A stretch of 64,000 nucleotides of DNA, from positions 310,001-374,000 of the forward strand of contig NZ_AXDW01000004.1 in NCBI RefSeq assembly GCF_000474945.1, written 5' to 3'. This stretch comes from Solimonas soli DSM 21787 (GTDB lineage Bacteria > Pseudomonadota > Gammaproteobacteria > Nevskiales > Nevskiaceae). The notes beneath the pieces were generated by a model. That model worked only from the letters and a program-made list of their open reading frames with translations, searched no databases and had not been told where the DNA came from. Below, in pieces: positions 43,559 through 52,681 of the stretch. Within the stretch, counting starts at the first letter, position 1. Every line of letters begins with the position of its first letter. The translations under genes and the position numbers were made by a program.

Positions 43559-44614
43559 TCAGTATTCGTTGAACATGCGCTGGATCTCCTTGGGATCGGA
43601 GGTCTTCGTCAGCGCGAGGCGCAGCAGCACGCGCGATTTCTGCGCGTTGAGGTTGTCGGCGGTCACCACGCCGCGTGCGGCGGCGGCCTGGCTCAGCAGC
43701 ACGCGGCCGCTGCCCTTGCGGTCGCTCTGCACGAACACCGCGCCCTTGGCCTGGCCGTCGCGCACCGCATCGCGGAACGCCGTGGCGCCGTCGTCGAGCA
43801 CGATGCCACGCGCACCGGCGGCGATCAGCGCGTCGATCGCCGCGCGGTCGGCCTCCTGGTAGCCGTAGACGATGTCGACCTTGGGCAGGGCCTTGAGATT
43901 GCCCACGTCGAACTCCGACGCGCTGGTGTGGCGCTTCAGCGAGCGGCGGTAGAAGACGATGCGGTCGGAATCGGCGAAGCCGATCGGCCCGAGGTCGCGG
44001 CTGACGAAGGTATCGACGCGGTACGTGTTGTTCTTGGTGACATCGCGCGCCGCGTCGATCTCGTCGTTGAGCAGCACCATCACGCCCTGCCCGGCCGCCT
44101 CGCGCGAAGCCGCGACACGCACGCTGTTGTAGAGATTCATCGGCCCGTCGCGGCTGATCGCGCTGAACGGATGCATCGCGCCGACCACCACCACCGGCTT
44201 GGCGGACCTGATGACCAGATTGAGGAAGTACGCCGTCTCCTCGAGCGTCGCGGTGCCGTGCGTGACCACGGCGCCGGCGGCGTCGGGCTGCGCCAGCCAG
44301 GCGTTGACCGACCTGGCGAGGGCGAGCAGCTTGTCGGTATCGATGTTGCCGGAGCCGACGTTGGAGATCTCGGTGTAGCTGACGTCGGCGACGGCCGCGA
44401 GCTCGGGCAGGTCGGCGATCAGTTCCGACGGCGTGACCCTGGGACCATCGTTGTACTCCATCAGCTTGTCGCGGTTCGAGGCGCGGCTCTGGATCGTGCC
44501 GCCGGTCGTGAACAGGCGGACCTTGGGCAGCGCGTCGGCGGCCCACGCGCGCTCGCCAGCGAAAGCCAGACCCTGCAGCAGCAGGGCCATGCAGACAGCG
44601 AAACGGATCTTCAT
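43559..44614 (-). CDS. Periplasmic type II L-asparaginase
   Basis: 351 residues. The signal peptide is MKIRFAVCMALLLQGLAFA; the catalytic motifs are FTTGGTIQSR and VVTHGTATLEETAYF, then GAMHPFSAISRDGPMNLYNSV and VTADNLNAQKSRVLLRLAL. It is similar throughout to the downstream asparaginase, both ending in (I/V)QR(I/M)F(D/N)EY, so the two are tandem duplicates. It is the second gene of the operon, 43 bp after the membrane-protein gene. Confidence 0.93.
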   Translation of the reverse strand: MKIRFAVCMALLLQGLAFAGERAWAADALPKVRLFTTGGTIQSRASNRDKLMEYNDGPRVTPSELIADLPELAAVADVSYTEISNVGSGNIDTDKLLALARSVNAWLAQPDAAGAVVTHGTATLEETAYFLNLVIRSAKPVVVVGAMHPFSAISRDGPMNLYNSVRVAASREAAGQGVMVLLNDEIDAARDVTKNNTYRVDTFVSRDLGPIGFADSDRIVFYRRSLKRHTSASEFDVGNLKALPKVDIVYGYQEADRAAIDALIAAGARGIVLDDGATAFRDAVRDGQAKGAVFVQSDRKGSGRVLLSQAAAARGVVTADNLNAQKSRVLLRLALTKTSDPKEIQRMFNEY

Positions 44615-44657
44615 GTCGTTCGGTTCGTTCTCGTCATACGGCGGCGGTCGCCGTCCG

Positions 44658-46382
44658 TCAGTCCTCGATGGCCGTCGCTTCGCGCCGCCATGCTTCGAGC
44701 ACGCGTCGCGCGTCGTCCGCGGTCATGCGCTCGCGCCCCGCGTGCGCCGGCGAGCCGCGCTGCTGCAGTGCGTGCTCGAGCCAGGCGGCGGCGCGTCCGA
44801 CGTCTTGCCGGTATCGCCGCCGGTCGTCCGCCGTCACCGCCTCGCCCTTCAGCGCTGGAATCAGCAGGCGTTCGTAGCGCGCGCGGTCGTGCAGCAGGAA
44901 CGCCAGCGCCGCCTCGCGCGAGGCGGTCGGCTGCAATTCGGCGAGACGCTGCGTCAGCGGCAGCTGCCGCTTCATCGCCGCAAGAGCCTGCTCGGCCATG
45001 CGCGTGGCCTCGGCGCCGCGTCCCTGCTCATTCAGGACGTGCGCCTGCACCATGTACCCTACGTAACCGGCGTTCGGATGCTGCCAGACGGCGATGGCGC
45101 CGACGGTGAGCACCAGCATCGGCAGGCCGAAGTACAGCGACTGGCGCAGCAGCACCGCGGCGGCGGCGCGCGGCCTGCCGTCGAACCACCACGACGCCTC
45201 GCCGCCGCTCGACGCCTGCGGCATGTCGAGGTTCTCGCGGTTCTGCTGATGGCGGACCTTCCAGATGAAGCCGTCGAAGTAGTAGTGCAGCAGCGTCGAG
45301 GTGAAGCCGAGCGCGAGCAGCACCGACATCGGCCAGCGCGCGTCGTGCCTGCCGGACAACAATGAACCGTAGGCCAGGCACAGCAGCACGTAGCCGGCGC
45401 CGATCCATGGTCCGCCCCGCGCGTGCAGGCGTGCGAACGGTCCCGGCCTGGCACGGCCCTGGCGCCGCGCGAGGTTGCGGTTGTAGTGCCAGACGATCGC
45501 CAGGTACTGCGTCATGTGCACGATGCCGACCACGGCGAAGCCGACCTTGAAAGTCCAGCCCGGCGCCCATTCGCGCATCCAGGCGTTCGGCGTATAGGCG
45601 AGGTACATCACGGCGAAGAAGCTCGCGTACAGCGCGAGCTTGACGCGGCTGACGCGCCAGCCGCGGTGCCAGCAGCGCAGCAGGTAGACGGCATACGCGC
45701 CCGCCGACAGCAGCGCGACGGCGACGGCGAGTTTCTCGAGCGCGGCCGGCAGGCCGGGCGGCACCGCGAACACGAGCGGCAGATCGGCCGTGGTGTAGAG
45801 ATCTTCCAGAATCGACGGCAGCCAGTCGCCGCACAGCAGCATGATGGCGATGAAGCAACTCGCCGACAGCAGCAGGTCCATGCGCGCCGCCAGCCTCGGC
45901 GGGGCGCCGCAGTGGCGGTCGTAGATGCGCGTGAAGCCGTAGTGCTGCATCAGGAAGTGCCACGGATCCCACAGCGCGAGGATGATGAACAGGTAGAGGG
46001 CGTTCTCGACTGGATAGCCGCGCAGATTGATGTAGCTCAGCACCGCCATCGCGAAGCCGAACGGGATCAGCGGCGCGAGCAGGAAGGTCCAGCGATGGCG
46101 ACGGAACAGTTCGACGTCGCCATAAACGCGAATGAAGGTCGGCAGGTGATGGGCGACCGTCATGATCACGTGCGTCAGCAGGATCATCGAGGTCGCCGTG
46201 GCTGCGCCGCGCCAACCGAACAGCGCCAGCGCCAGCGCGAACACGAGCACGGGTGCCGCGATGATGAATAGCAGGTCGCGTCGCGGTCCGAGAATCCAGT
46301 TGGCCGGGTCTTGCGTCGCATGTGGCGCGAGGCCGGCCACGGGCGCGCGTGCCAATGTGCTGGCGTAGTCCGGATTGTTCAT
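44658..46382 (-). CDS. His-rich multi-spanning membrane protein with helical C-terminal domain
   Basis: 574 residues with about ten membrane segments. Histidines lie in or near them: LTHVIMTVAHHLPTFIR, ILALWDPWHFLMQHYGFTRIY, VGIVHMTQYLAIVWHYNRN and STLLHYYFDGFIWKVRHQ. This pattern recalls di-iron membrane enzymes (desaturase, hydroxylase or Brp/Blh types) but matches none I can name. The last 120 residues are soluble and tetratricopeptide-like (NEQGRGAEATRMAEQALAAMKRQ). It is the first gene of the operon with two asparaginases, the acetamidase and two amidases, so it may supply or modify their substrate (inference). Confidence 0.75.
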   Translation of the reverse strand: MNNPDYASTLARAPVAGLAPHATQDPANWILGPRRDLLFIIAAPVLVFALALALFGWRGAATATSMILLTHVIMTVAHHLPTFIRVYGDVELFRRHRWTFLLAPLIPFGFAMAVLSYINLRGYPVENALYLFIILALWDPWHFLMQHYGFTRIYDRHCGAPPRLAARMDLLLSASCFIAIMLLCGDWLPSILEDLYTTADLPLVFAVPPGLPAALEKLAVAVALLSAGAYAVYLLRCWHRGWRVSRVKLALYASFFAVMYLAYTPNAWMREWAPGWTFKVGFAVVGIVHMTQYLAIVWHYNRNLARRQGRARPGPFARLHARGGPWIGAGYVLLCLAYGSLLSGRHDARWPMSVLLALGFTSTLLHYYFDGFIWKVRHQQNRENLDMPQASSGGEASWWFDGRPRAAAAVLLRQSLYFGLPMLVLTVGAIAVWQHPNAGYVGYMVQAHVLNEQGRGAEATRMAEQALAAMKRQLPLTQRLAELQPTASREAALAFLLHDRARYERLLIPALKGEAVTADDRRRYRQDVGRAAAWLEHALQQRGSPAHAGRERMTADDARRVLEAWRREATAIED

Positions 46383-46600
46383 GCGCAGCCTCCCGCCGTT
46401 TGGTCACGGAGCGCCCGCGCGTGGCGGACCTGCTGTTGAAGACGGCCGCCGCCGGCCACGCCCTACCCGTTGCGGCCGGCACGCTCGCGATCGCGCACCC
46501 GGGTGGGGGCCGCGATGCCGTTTACGTCCCAACTGTCGTGGCCCGCATTGTCGGGCGAGGTCGTTCGCGCACGTGTGCGTGATGGCGGGGAGGGAGGACT
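46383..46600. promoter_or_regulatory. Divergent intergenic region
   Basis: 218 bp between the His-rich membrane protein gene (minus) and the amidase pseudogene (plus). It must contain the promoter of the six-gene minus operon. A GGGAGG ribosome site precedes ATG 46601, so the pseudogene's 5' end keeps working translation signals. No regulator box was recognised. Confidence 0.4.
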
Positions 46601-47316
46601 ATGCAGATGAGCGCTACGTTGCAGCTGATGCCCGCCGGCGGCAGTTTCCAGATCGAGGAAGCGACGATCGCCGGCATCCATCAGGCGATTCGCGAGGGCC
46701 GCACGAGTTGCCGCGACATCGTCCAGGCTTATGTCGACCGCGCTCGCGCCTACAACGGCATCTGCACGCGTCTCGTCACCGCCGACGACGCGCCGGTATC
46801 GCCGGCGCCCGGCACCGTGCGCGCGAAGCTGCCGCTGCAGTTCCCGATGGAAACGGCCGCCGCCGACGTCCTGCCGGACTTCGGCCAGTACAAGAGCCGG
46901 CCGATCGGGTACGGCCGCATGCAGGCGACGACGTCTGACCCGACCGTGCCACAGCAATATGGCATGGTCGCCGGCATCCCGAATGCAGGGCAGGTCAACG
47001 CACTGGAAGTGCTCAACATCCGCGGCGAGCGCTCGGTGACCTGCAAGGGCAAGTTCGACGCGCCGCCGGGCCAGCCGCTGCCGGCCGGCGCGCCGGCGGT
47101 CTGCGAGGAATTCCGCAAGCAGCCGGACGCCATCGAGACCGCCGCGGCGATGGATGCCCGCTACGGCCGCAAGCCGGACCTCAAGGCCATGCCGCTGTAC
47201 TGCGTGCCGCGCGGGGCGACGAAGCCACCATCATCAAGGTCGCATCCGCTCACGAGGACGCGACGCATCATCGCAAGCCGCCGCCGGACTTCGGTCCGGT
47301 GAAGGGCGAGCCATAG
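46601..47316 (+). pseudogene. Amidase gene with large internal deletion
   Basis: The reading frame from ATG 46601 gives about 205 residues of the large-amidase N-terminus (FQIEEATIAGIHQAIREG ... DLKAMPLYCVP). At about 47210 it breaks into a different frame coding for only the last 33 residues of such an enzyme (ATHHRKPPPDFGPVKGEP, stop TAG 47314-47316). The entire catalytic core (Lys, both Ser) is missing, roughly 1.6 kb compared with the gene at 52682. No signal peptide precedes FQIEEA, unlike its relatives. Bases 46952-47209 are nearly identical to the gene at 52682-54973. Confidence 0.88.
46952..47209 (+). repeat. 258-bp inverted repeat, copy 1
   Basis: Identical except for one base to the reverse complement of 54329-54586. 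On either side the genes are only moderately similar, so the edges are sharp. It encodes the Cys-containing segment before the catalytic core (QYGMVAGIPNAGQVNALEV to PLYCVP). This suggests a recent duplication or gene conversion. Confidence 0.95.
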
Positions 47317-47336
47317 ACGCAGACCCTGCCCCATCC

Positions 47337-47364
47337 GCTCCCGCCGCCGACCCGCGGCGGGAGC
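47337..47364. terminator. Terminator-like hairpin
   Basis: Perfect 11-bp stem GCTCCCGCCGC / GCGGCGGGAGC with a 6-base loop, 21 bp after the pseudogene stop and 17 bp before the next amidase ATG. It may separate the two units. No T-run follows. Confidence 0.45.
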
Positions 47365-47380
47365 GGTATCCATTTCTCCA

Positions 47381-49762
47381 ATGTCGTCTTCGCCCGTCCG
47401 GGAGTCCGCCTTGAGCCGGAACAGCCGTCCCCTGCCCCATCCCCGCGCCCGCAACGCCGCGGTGTCCGGCCTCGCCCTGCTCGGCCTCGCCACCTTCACC
47501 ACCTTCGCCACGCCGGCGATGGCGGCCGCAGGCGCGTTCCAGATCGAGGAAGCGACCGTCGAGAGCATCCACGCCGCGATCCAGTCGGGCGCCACCACCT
47601 GCCGCGACGTCGTGCAGGCGTACATCGATCGCGCGAAGGCCTACAACGGCGTGTGCACGGCGCTGGTCACGCCGGACGGCACCGACATCGCGCCGGCGAA
47701 GGGCTACGTGCGTGCCGGCAGGCCGCTGCTGTTTCCGACGCAGACGGTAAAGGCGTCGAAGGTCCTGCCGCAGCTTGACCAGTACCGCGGCCTGCCGCTC
47801 GACTACGGCCGCATGGAGCCGACCGTCTCGGACCCCGGCGTCATGGCGCAGATGGGCATGCGCGTCGGCATTGCGGATGCCGGCCAGGTCAATGCGCTGG
47901 AGACGCTCAACATCCGCGGCGAGCGCTCGGTCACCTGCAAGGGCGCGTTCGACGCGTCGCCCGGCATACCGCTGCCGGCCGGCGCGCCCGCGGTCTGCGA
48001 GGAATTCCGCAAGCAGCGCGACGCGCTCGAGACCGCCGCCGCCCTCGACGCGAAATACGGCCGCCAGCCGGACCTCGCCGCGCTGCCGATGTATTGCGTC
48101 GTCACCGCCATCAAGGACCCGTATGACACCCGGGACATGCGCACGACGGCGAACAACGACGTCGCCTTCGCGATGGATGCGCCACCGTCCGACTCGACCG
48201 TCGTCGCGCGCCTGCGCGCGCACGGCGCGATCATCTACGCCAAGTCCGTCGCGCACGAATTCAACGGCGGTCCCGGCAATCCCGCCGGCGGCGCCGTCAA
48301 GGCGAAGACCAATCTCGTCGCCGGCGGCCAGGGCATGGGCGCCTGGGCCGGCCAGCCCTGCAATCCCTACGACACCACGCGCGTGACGCGCGGCTCGAGC
48401 AGCGGCTCGGGTGCGGCGGTCTCGGCCAATCTCGTGACCATCGGCATCTGCGAGCAGTCCGGCGCATCGTGCCAGGGCCCGGCCTCGCGCAACGGCATCG
48501 CCACGCTGCTCACCACGAAGGGCGTGCTCCCCGACAACGGCGGAATCGGCTATCAGTGGTTCAACGACCGCGCCGGCATCCACGCACGCACGCTGGCCGA
48601 CGCGGCGCGTGTGCTCGACGCGCTCAAGGACCCGGCGAGCGCCGCCTACGACGACATCCGCGATCCCTTCGCCGCCGTGCCGAAGGCTCTGATTCCGGCG
48701 CAGCCCTACGCCAGCTTCATCGTCGACGACGCGGCACTGCGCAAGAACGGCAGGCCGCTGGCCGGCATGCGCATCGCCATCCTGCGCGAGCACATGGTGA
48801 AGAAGACGCACAACCACGAGGCAATCTCCGACCAGATAGACCGCGAGATCAAGAGCGTGCTGCGCGACCGCCTCGGTGCCGAGCTGGTCGAGACGACAAC
48901 GCCCGACTACCCGGACGATCCCGATGTGCCGAACCTGCGCTACACCTTTTCCGATGCGCTTGCCGAGCTGCTGCCGAGGCTGATGCCGGAAATCTTCTCG
49001 CGCCGCGACAAGAATGGAAAACTGTATTTCGACGTGCCCGGCTACGATGTCACTTCTGCCGACTACCTGCTCAAGCTGAGCCGCCACGAGGCGCCGCTGA
49101 CCCGCGCCATCGACATCACCAACTTCGCGAACTTCGCCGCCACGCCCTGCGTCTCGCAGCTCTGCGCCGACTTCGCCTTCGACATCAACCGCTACCTCGC
49201 CGACCGCGGCGACGCGCGCATCAGGACCTGGGCCGACTGGGTGGCCAACGCCAAGTTCCGCGAAGACAAGTCGCGCGCCGGCGCCGAGAACTGGGTCGCC
49301 TTCAAGGATCACGAGGAAGCCGGCAAAGCCGACCGCCTGGCGCGCAGCACCATCGCGCGGCTCGCGCTGCTCAAGGTGATGCACGAGAACCGCATCGACG
49401 CCTTCGTGCATCCCGAGAACACGGTGCCGACACCGAAGATCCTCGGCCCGAACGTCGGCACGATCAGCCTCGACGGCATCACGCCGTTCTTCCAGATCCC
49501 GCGCGTGGTGATCCCGGCGGGTTTCAGCGACGTGGTCTACGAGCCGCAATACGCGCTCAACGCGGACCACACGGATTACATCTCCGTGCTCGCGCCGGAT
49601 ACGAAGAAGACCAAGCTCGCCCATCCGCTGCCGATCTCGATCACCTTCTTCGCCGGCCAGGGCGAGGAGCCGGCGCTGATCCGCATCGGCACCGCCTACG
49701 AATCGGCCACGCACCATCGCAAGCCGCCACCGGACTTCGGTCCGCTGGCCGACAAGCGCTGA
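47381..49762 (+). CDS. Large exported amidase (amidase-signature family)
   Basis: 793 residues from ATG 47381. TTG 47411, preceded by GGGAG at 6 bases, would give a tidier signal peptide (AAVSGLALLGLATFTTFATP then AMA). The catalytic Lys is in VTAIKDPYDT near 245, cis-Ser in TRGSSSGSGAA near 339 and the nucleophile in SGASCQGPAS near 363. About 120 extra residues with paired Cys (VTCKGAF, AVCEEFRK, MYCVV) stand before the catalytic core, and there is a long insert after it. Normal family members are 450-550 aa. It ends THHRKPPPDFGPLADKR like its subgroup. Confidence 0.92.
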   Translation: MSSSPVRESALSRNSRPLPHPRARNAAVSGLALLGLATFTTFATPAMAAAGAFQIEEATVESIHAAIQSGATTCRDVVQAYIDRAKAYNGVCTALVTPDGTDIAPAKGYVRAGRPLLFPTQTVKASKVLPQLDQYRGLPLDYGRMEPTVSDPGVMAQMGMRVGIADAGQVNALETLNIRGERSVTCKGAFDASPGIPLPAGAPAVCEEFRKQRDALETAAALDAKYGRQPDLAALPMYCVVTAIKDPYDTRDMRTTANNDVAFAMDAPPSDSTVVARLRAHGAIIYAKSVAHEFNGGPGNPAGGAVKAKTNLVAGGQGMGAWAGQPCNPYDTTRVTRGSSSGSGAAVSANLVTIGICEQSGASCQGPASRNGIATLLTTKGVLPDNGGIGYQWFNDRAGIHARTLADAARVLDALKDPASAAYDDIRDPFAAVPKALIPAQPYASFIVDDAALRKNGRPLAGMRIAILREHMVKKTHNHEAISDQIDREIKSVLRDRLGAELVETTTPDYPDDPDVPNLRYTFSDALAELLPRLMPEIFSRRDKNGKLYFDVPGYDVTSADYLLKLSRHEAPLTRAIDITNFANFAATPCVSQLCADFAFDINRYLADRGDARIRTWADWVANAKFREDKSRAGAENWVAFKDHEEAGKADRLARSTIARLALLKVMHENRIDAFVHPENTVPTPKILGPNVGTISLDGITPFFQIPRVVIPAGFSDVVYEPQYALNADHTDYISVLAPDTKKTKLAHPLPISITFFAGQGEEPALIRIGTAYESATHHRKPPPDFGPLADKR

Positions 49763-49779
49763 GCCTCCAAGAGACCGCC

Positions 49780-50250
49780 ATGAAACGATCCGCTCCGTCG
49801 CTCACCGCCTTGGCACTGAGACTGTCCGCTGCCGCGGATGCGGACTCGCCGAAGGTCCACGAGCTGATCGCTTCGCCGAAGACCGTGCATCGCGGCTTCT
49901 TCGACGCCACGCTGCAGTCCGTGCTGACGTTGGATTCGGGCGACATTGTCAAGCTCGAGACCGCCACCGTAAATCGGCGTGCCGAAGGAGAAGATTCCCA
50001 ATGAGCGAGACGCGGCCTACGAAGGCGTCGAGGGCGACGGCCGCGGCGACCACACGCTCAACGGTCCCGTCTACATCCGCGGCGCCGAGCCGGGCGACAC
50101 GCTGGAGATCCGCATCCGTTCGGTGGACGTGCGCTTTCCGATCGCCGGCCAGGGCTTCCGGCCCGGGCGCGGCGTGCTGCCCGACGAGTTCAACTATCAG
50201 AATGAGCGCGTGCTGTGGATCGACCATAATCTGATTCATGACTGGATTCG
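49780..50250 (+). pseudogene. Truncated, frameshifted acetamidase/formamidase gene
   Basis: ATG 49780 gives a signal-like start (SLTALALRLSAAADA) and an FmdA N-terminus (TVHRGFFDATLQSVLTLDSGD), then stops at 50004. A neighbouring frame carries on from about 49980: DHTLNGPVYIRGAEPGDTLE and FRPGRGVLPDEFNYQNERV. Similarity fades near 50225, less than halfway through the usual length. It is thus a remnant with a frameshift and a lost 3' half. It lies 17 bp after the large amidase and was probably once in its operon. Confidence 0.75.
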
Positions 50251-50563
50251 GGCCGACGCCGGTGCCAACCATCTGCGCGCCCGTCACGCCATCCTGCGGC
50301 AAGGAACGTGCTCTACCGACAGCCTGAAAGCTGGCGTGACCTCCATCACGAAAAATGAAATCGCGCCGATAGCGCGCTCACCACTGCACACGCGAAAAAG
50401 CGGGCCGCATCGCTGATGTGCCCGGCCCTTCTGGGCTCGCCGCTAACGCGATGCTGCCATGCTCCAGCCCGGGTGAATACCCGGAACCATGCAGTGCTGG
50501 ATCCGCATTCCACATGCCACACGAGCGATGCCCGACCCCGACGGGGTCGGGCCAACCGGTTGG
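50251..50563. other. Gene-free spacer with a perfect hairpin at 50530-50552
   Basis: No supportable coding in about 310 bp between the acetamidase remnant and the convergent large amidase. The hairpin GCCCGACCCC-GAC-GGGGTCGGGC (10-bp stem, 3-base loop) directly adjoins the palindrome CCAACCGGTTGG and the amidase stop at 50564. It is a likely terminator for that gene, although without a T-run. Confidence 0.55.
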
Positions 50564-52636
50564 CTACGGCTCGTTCTTGACCGGACCGAATTCGGACGGC
50601 GGACGGCGGTGGTGCGTGAGGCCTTCGTAGGCCGAGGCGATGCGGAACAGGAGTGGCTCGTCGAACGGGCGACCGACGAAATCCACGCCGACCGGCAGCA
50701 CCGCTGGCGTCGGGCCGACGAGGCGGATCTTGCGGTCACGCGCGGTGCGCGCGGCACCGCCGCCACCACCACCCGTGTTCTTCCAGGCCGACTCCGGAAT
50801 CTCCGGCGCGTTCGGGTCGCGCACCCAGTCCCAGACCTCGGTGGTGAAGCCGGCCGGCACGGTGATGACCGGGAAGCCCTGCGCGCCGAGGAAGGTCCAG
50901 ACAGCGGCGCGCGCGTTTGGCGGCGGACCGGCGGGCGAGCCGAGCTTGGTCGGCGGGAGGTTCGCCGTCGGATAGACGAGCGCGTCGAGCTTCTGCTCGG
51001 CCATGCACTGCAGGATCATCTGCTGCATCGAGAAGCGGCGCAGCAAGCGTTTGGACATGTCGTACTGCATGTCCTTCTCGGAATTTTCACGCGTGCGCTT
51101 CGGCGTCGGGAAATTCGGTTCGTCGTAGTAGGTGGCCTTGGCGATCAGGTCGGCGTTGGATGTGATGTTCTTGTCGCCGCGCTCGCGCAGGTACAGGTTC
51201 AGCATGTACTTCGCCTGCCCTTCCGCCTCGTTCTGGTTGAAATCGCGCAGCGTCAGGCGCTCCGGCATCTTCGACGGATCCATCTTCATGTCGAGCAGCA
51301 GGCGTGTGTGGTCGTCCACCGGCTTGCCGTCGGCGTCGAACGAGAAGACCTTCGGATAGCGGCGCGTGTACAGGATGTTGTCGTCCTGCGGCGCGAGCTT
51401 CTGGATGCAGGCCGTGAACAGCTCGCCCTCCGGACCCGGGTCGACCACCGTGGCGCCGAGCTTCTTCAGGTCCTCGGCGGCCTGGCCGACCAGGTCGATG
51501 GTCTGCTCGTCCTCCTTGGTGAAGAGCTTCTTGTTCATGTACTCGCGGACCACGCCGATGCGCAGTCCGGCGAGGCTCTTGGCGTCTGCGTAGGACGCAT
51601 AGGGTTTCGCCGGCGTGCGGCCGACGTTGAAGGCGGTGAGCTCGTCCTTCGGGTCGTAGCCGGCAATCACGTCGAGGACCTTCGCCGCGTCCTTGACCGT
51701 GCGGCAGATCGGCCCAACGCGCGTGTTGATGCCGATCTGGATCATGCCTTTGCGGCTGACCAGCTCCTCGGTCGCGGCGATGCCGACGCTGCTCGCGGCG
51801 CTCGCCGGTCCGCGGATCGACGAACCGGATTCCTCGGCGATCGCGCAGGTCACGAGATTGGCGCCCACCGAGGAGCCCGAGCCGGAGCTGGAGCCGCGCG
51901 GGATGCGTTCGGTGTCGTAGGGGTTGCAGAAGGTGCCGCCGTACGTGCTGCGCGGCGTCGCCGAGGCGTACTCGCCGAGATTGGACTTGGCGAGGATGAT
52001 CGCACCGGCGGCGCGCAGGTGCTCGACGAAGGTGGAATCCTCCGGCGGACGGTCGTTCGCATACGGCGCGTCAGCGCCTGCCGTGGTGCGCATGTCGAAG
52101 GTGTCGTACTGGTCCTTGATCGCCATGACGACGCCGTGCAGCGGACCGACCAGCTGGCCGGTCCTGGCGAAGTACGCGTCCTGCTGGGCCGCCACTTCCA
52201 GGGCGTCCAGCATCTTCGGGTCGTCGTCCCTGCCGTCCGTCACGCTGCGCGCCTTGCGCGCATCGAAACCCCATTTCTTGCGCGTCGCCGGCCGCAAGTT
52301 GAGCGTCGACAGCGCGTTGATCTGCCCGGCGTGCGGGATCGTCTCGATCGGCCCGAGGATGCCCTGCGGCTGTTTCACGCAGGTGCCGTTGTAGGCCTTG
52401 ATGCGCCGGAGATACAGCTCGACCAGCTGCGTCGACGTGAGCTGGCCGGAGCGGATCGCGCTCTGGATGTCGTCGATCGTCGCTTCCTCGAGATGGAAAC
52501 CGCCGGGCGCGGCGGCGGCCGGCGCGCTGCCGATGGCGAGCAGGCCGGTGAACGCCGCGGCGACGATCAGGCTGAGCGCGGAGCGCAAGCCTTTCGAGCG
52601 GCGGACGGCGCGCGCGGAGGCGGATGGAACGGACAT
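50564..52636 (-). CDS. Large exported amidase (amidase-signature family)
   Basis: 690 residues from ATG 52636, preceded by AAGGAG. The signal peptide is SALSLIVAAAFTGLLAIGSA then PAAAA. Lys in VVMAIKDQYDTFDMRTT lies near 174, cis-Ser in RGSSSGSGSS near 249 and the nucleophile in ESGSSIRGPAS near 273. The region before the core includes INALSTLNLRPATRKKWGFD, also in the gene at 61869, making the two close relatives. It ends THHRRPPSEFGPVKNEP. A Gly-rich insert (NTGGGGGGAARTARD) precedes the last strand. It lies 45 bp after the next large amidase. Confidence 0.93.
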   Translation of the reverse strand: MSVPSASARAVRRSKGLRSALSLIVAAAFTGLLAIGSAPAAAAPGGFHLEEATIDDIQSAIRSGQLTSTQLVELYLRRIKAYNGTCVKQPQGILGPIETIPHAGQINALSTLNLRPATRKKWGFDARKARSVTDGRDDDPKMLDALEVAAQQDAYFARTGQLVGPLHGVVMAIKDQYDTFDMRTTAGADAPYANDRPPEDSTFVEHLRAAGAIILAKSNLGEYASATPRSTYGGTFCNPYDTERIPRGSSSGSGSSVGANLVTCAIAEESGSSIRGPASAASSVGIAATEELVSRKGMIQIGINTRVGPICRTVKDAAKVLDVIAGYDPKDELTAFNVGRTPAKPYASYADAKSLAGLRIGVVREYMNKKLFTKEDEQTIDLVGQAAEDLKKLGATVVDPGPEGELFTACIQKLAPQDDNILYTRRYPKVFSFDADGKPVDDHTRLLLDMKMDPSKMPERLTLRDFNQNEAEGQAKYMLNLYLRERGDKNITSNADLIAKATYYDEPNFPTPKRTRENSEKDMQYDMSKRLLRRFSMQQMILQCMAEQKLDALVYPTANLPPTKLGSPAGPPPNARAAVWTFLGAQGFPVITVPAGFTTEVWDWVRDPNAPEIPESAWKNTGGGGGGAARTARDRKIRLVGPTPAVLPVGVDFVGRPFDEPLLFRIASAYEGLTHHRRPPSEFGPVKNEP

Positions 52637-52681
52637 GCTGCGTTCTCCTTCAAGAAACCTGCGGAATGCGCGACGCGCGAC

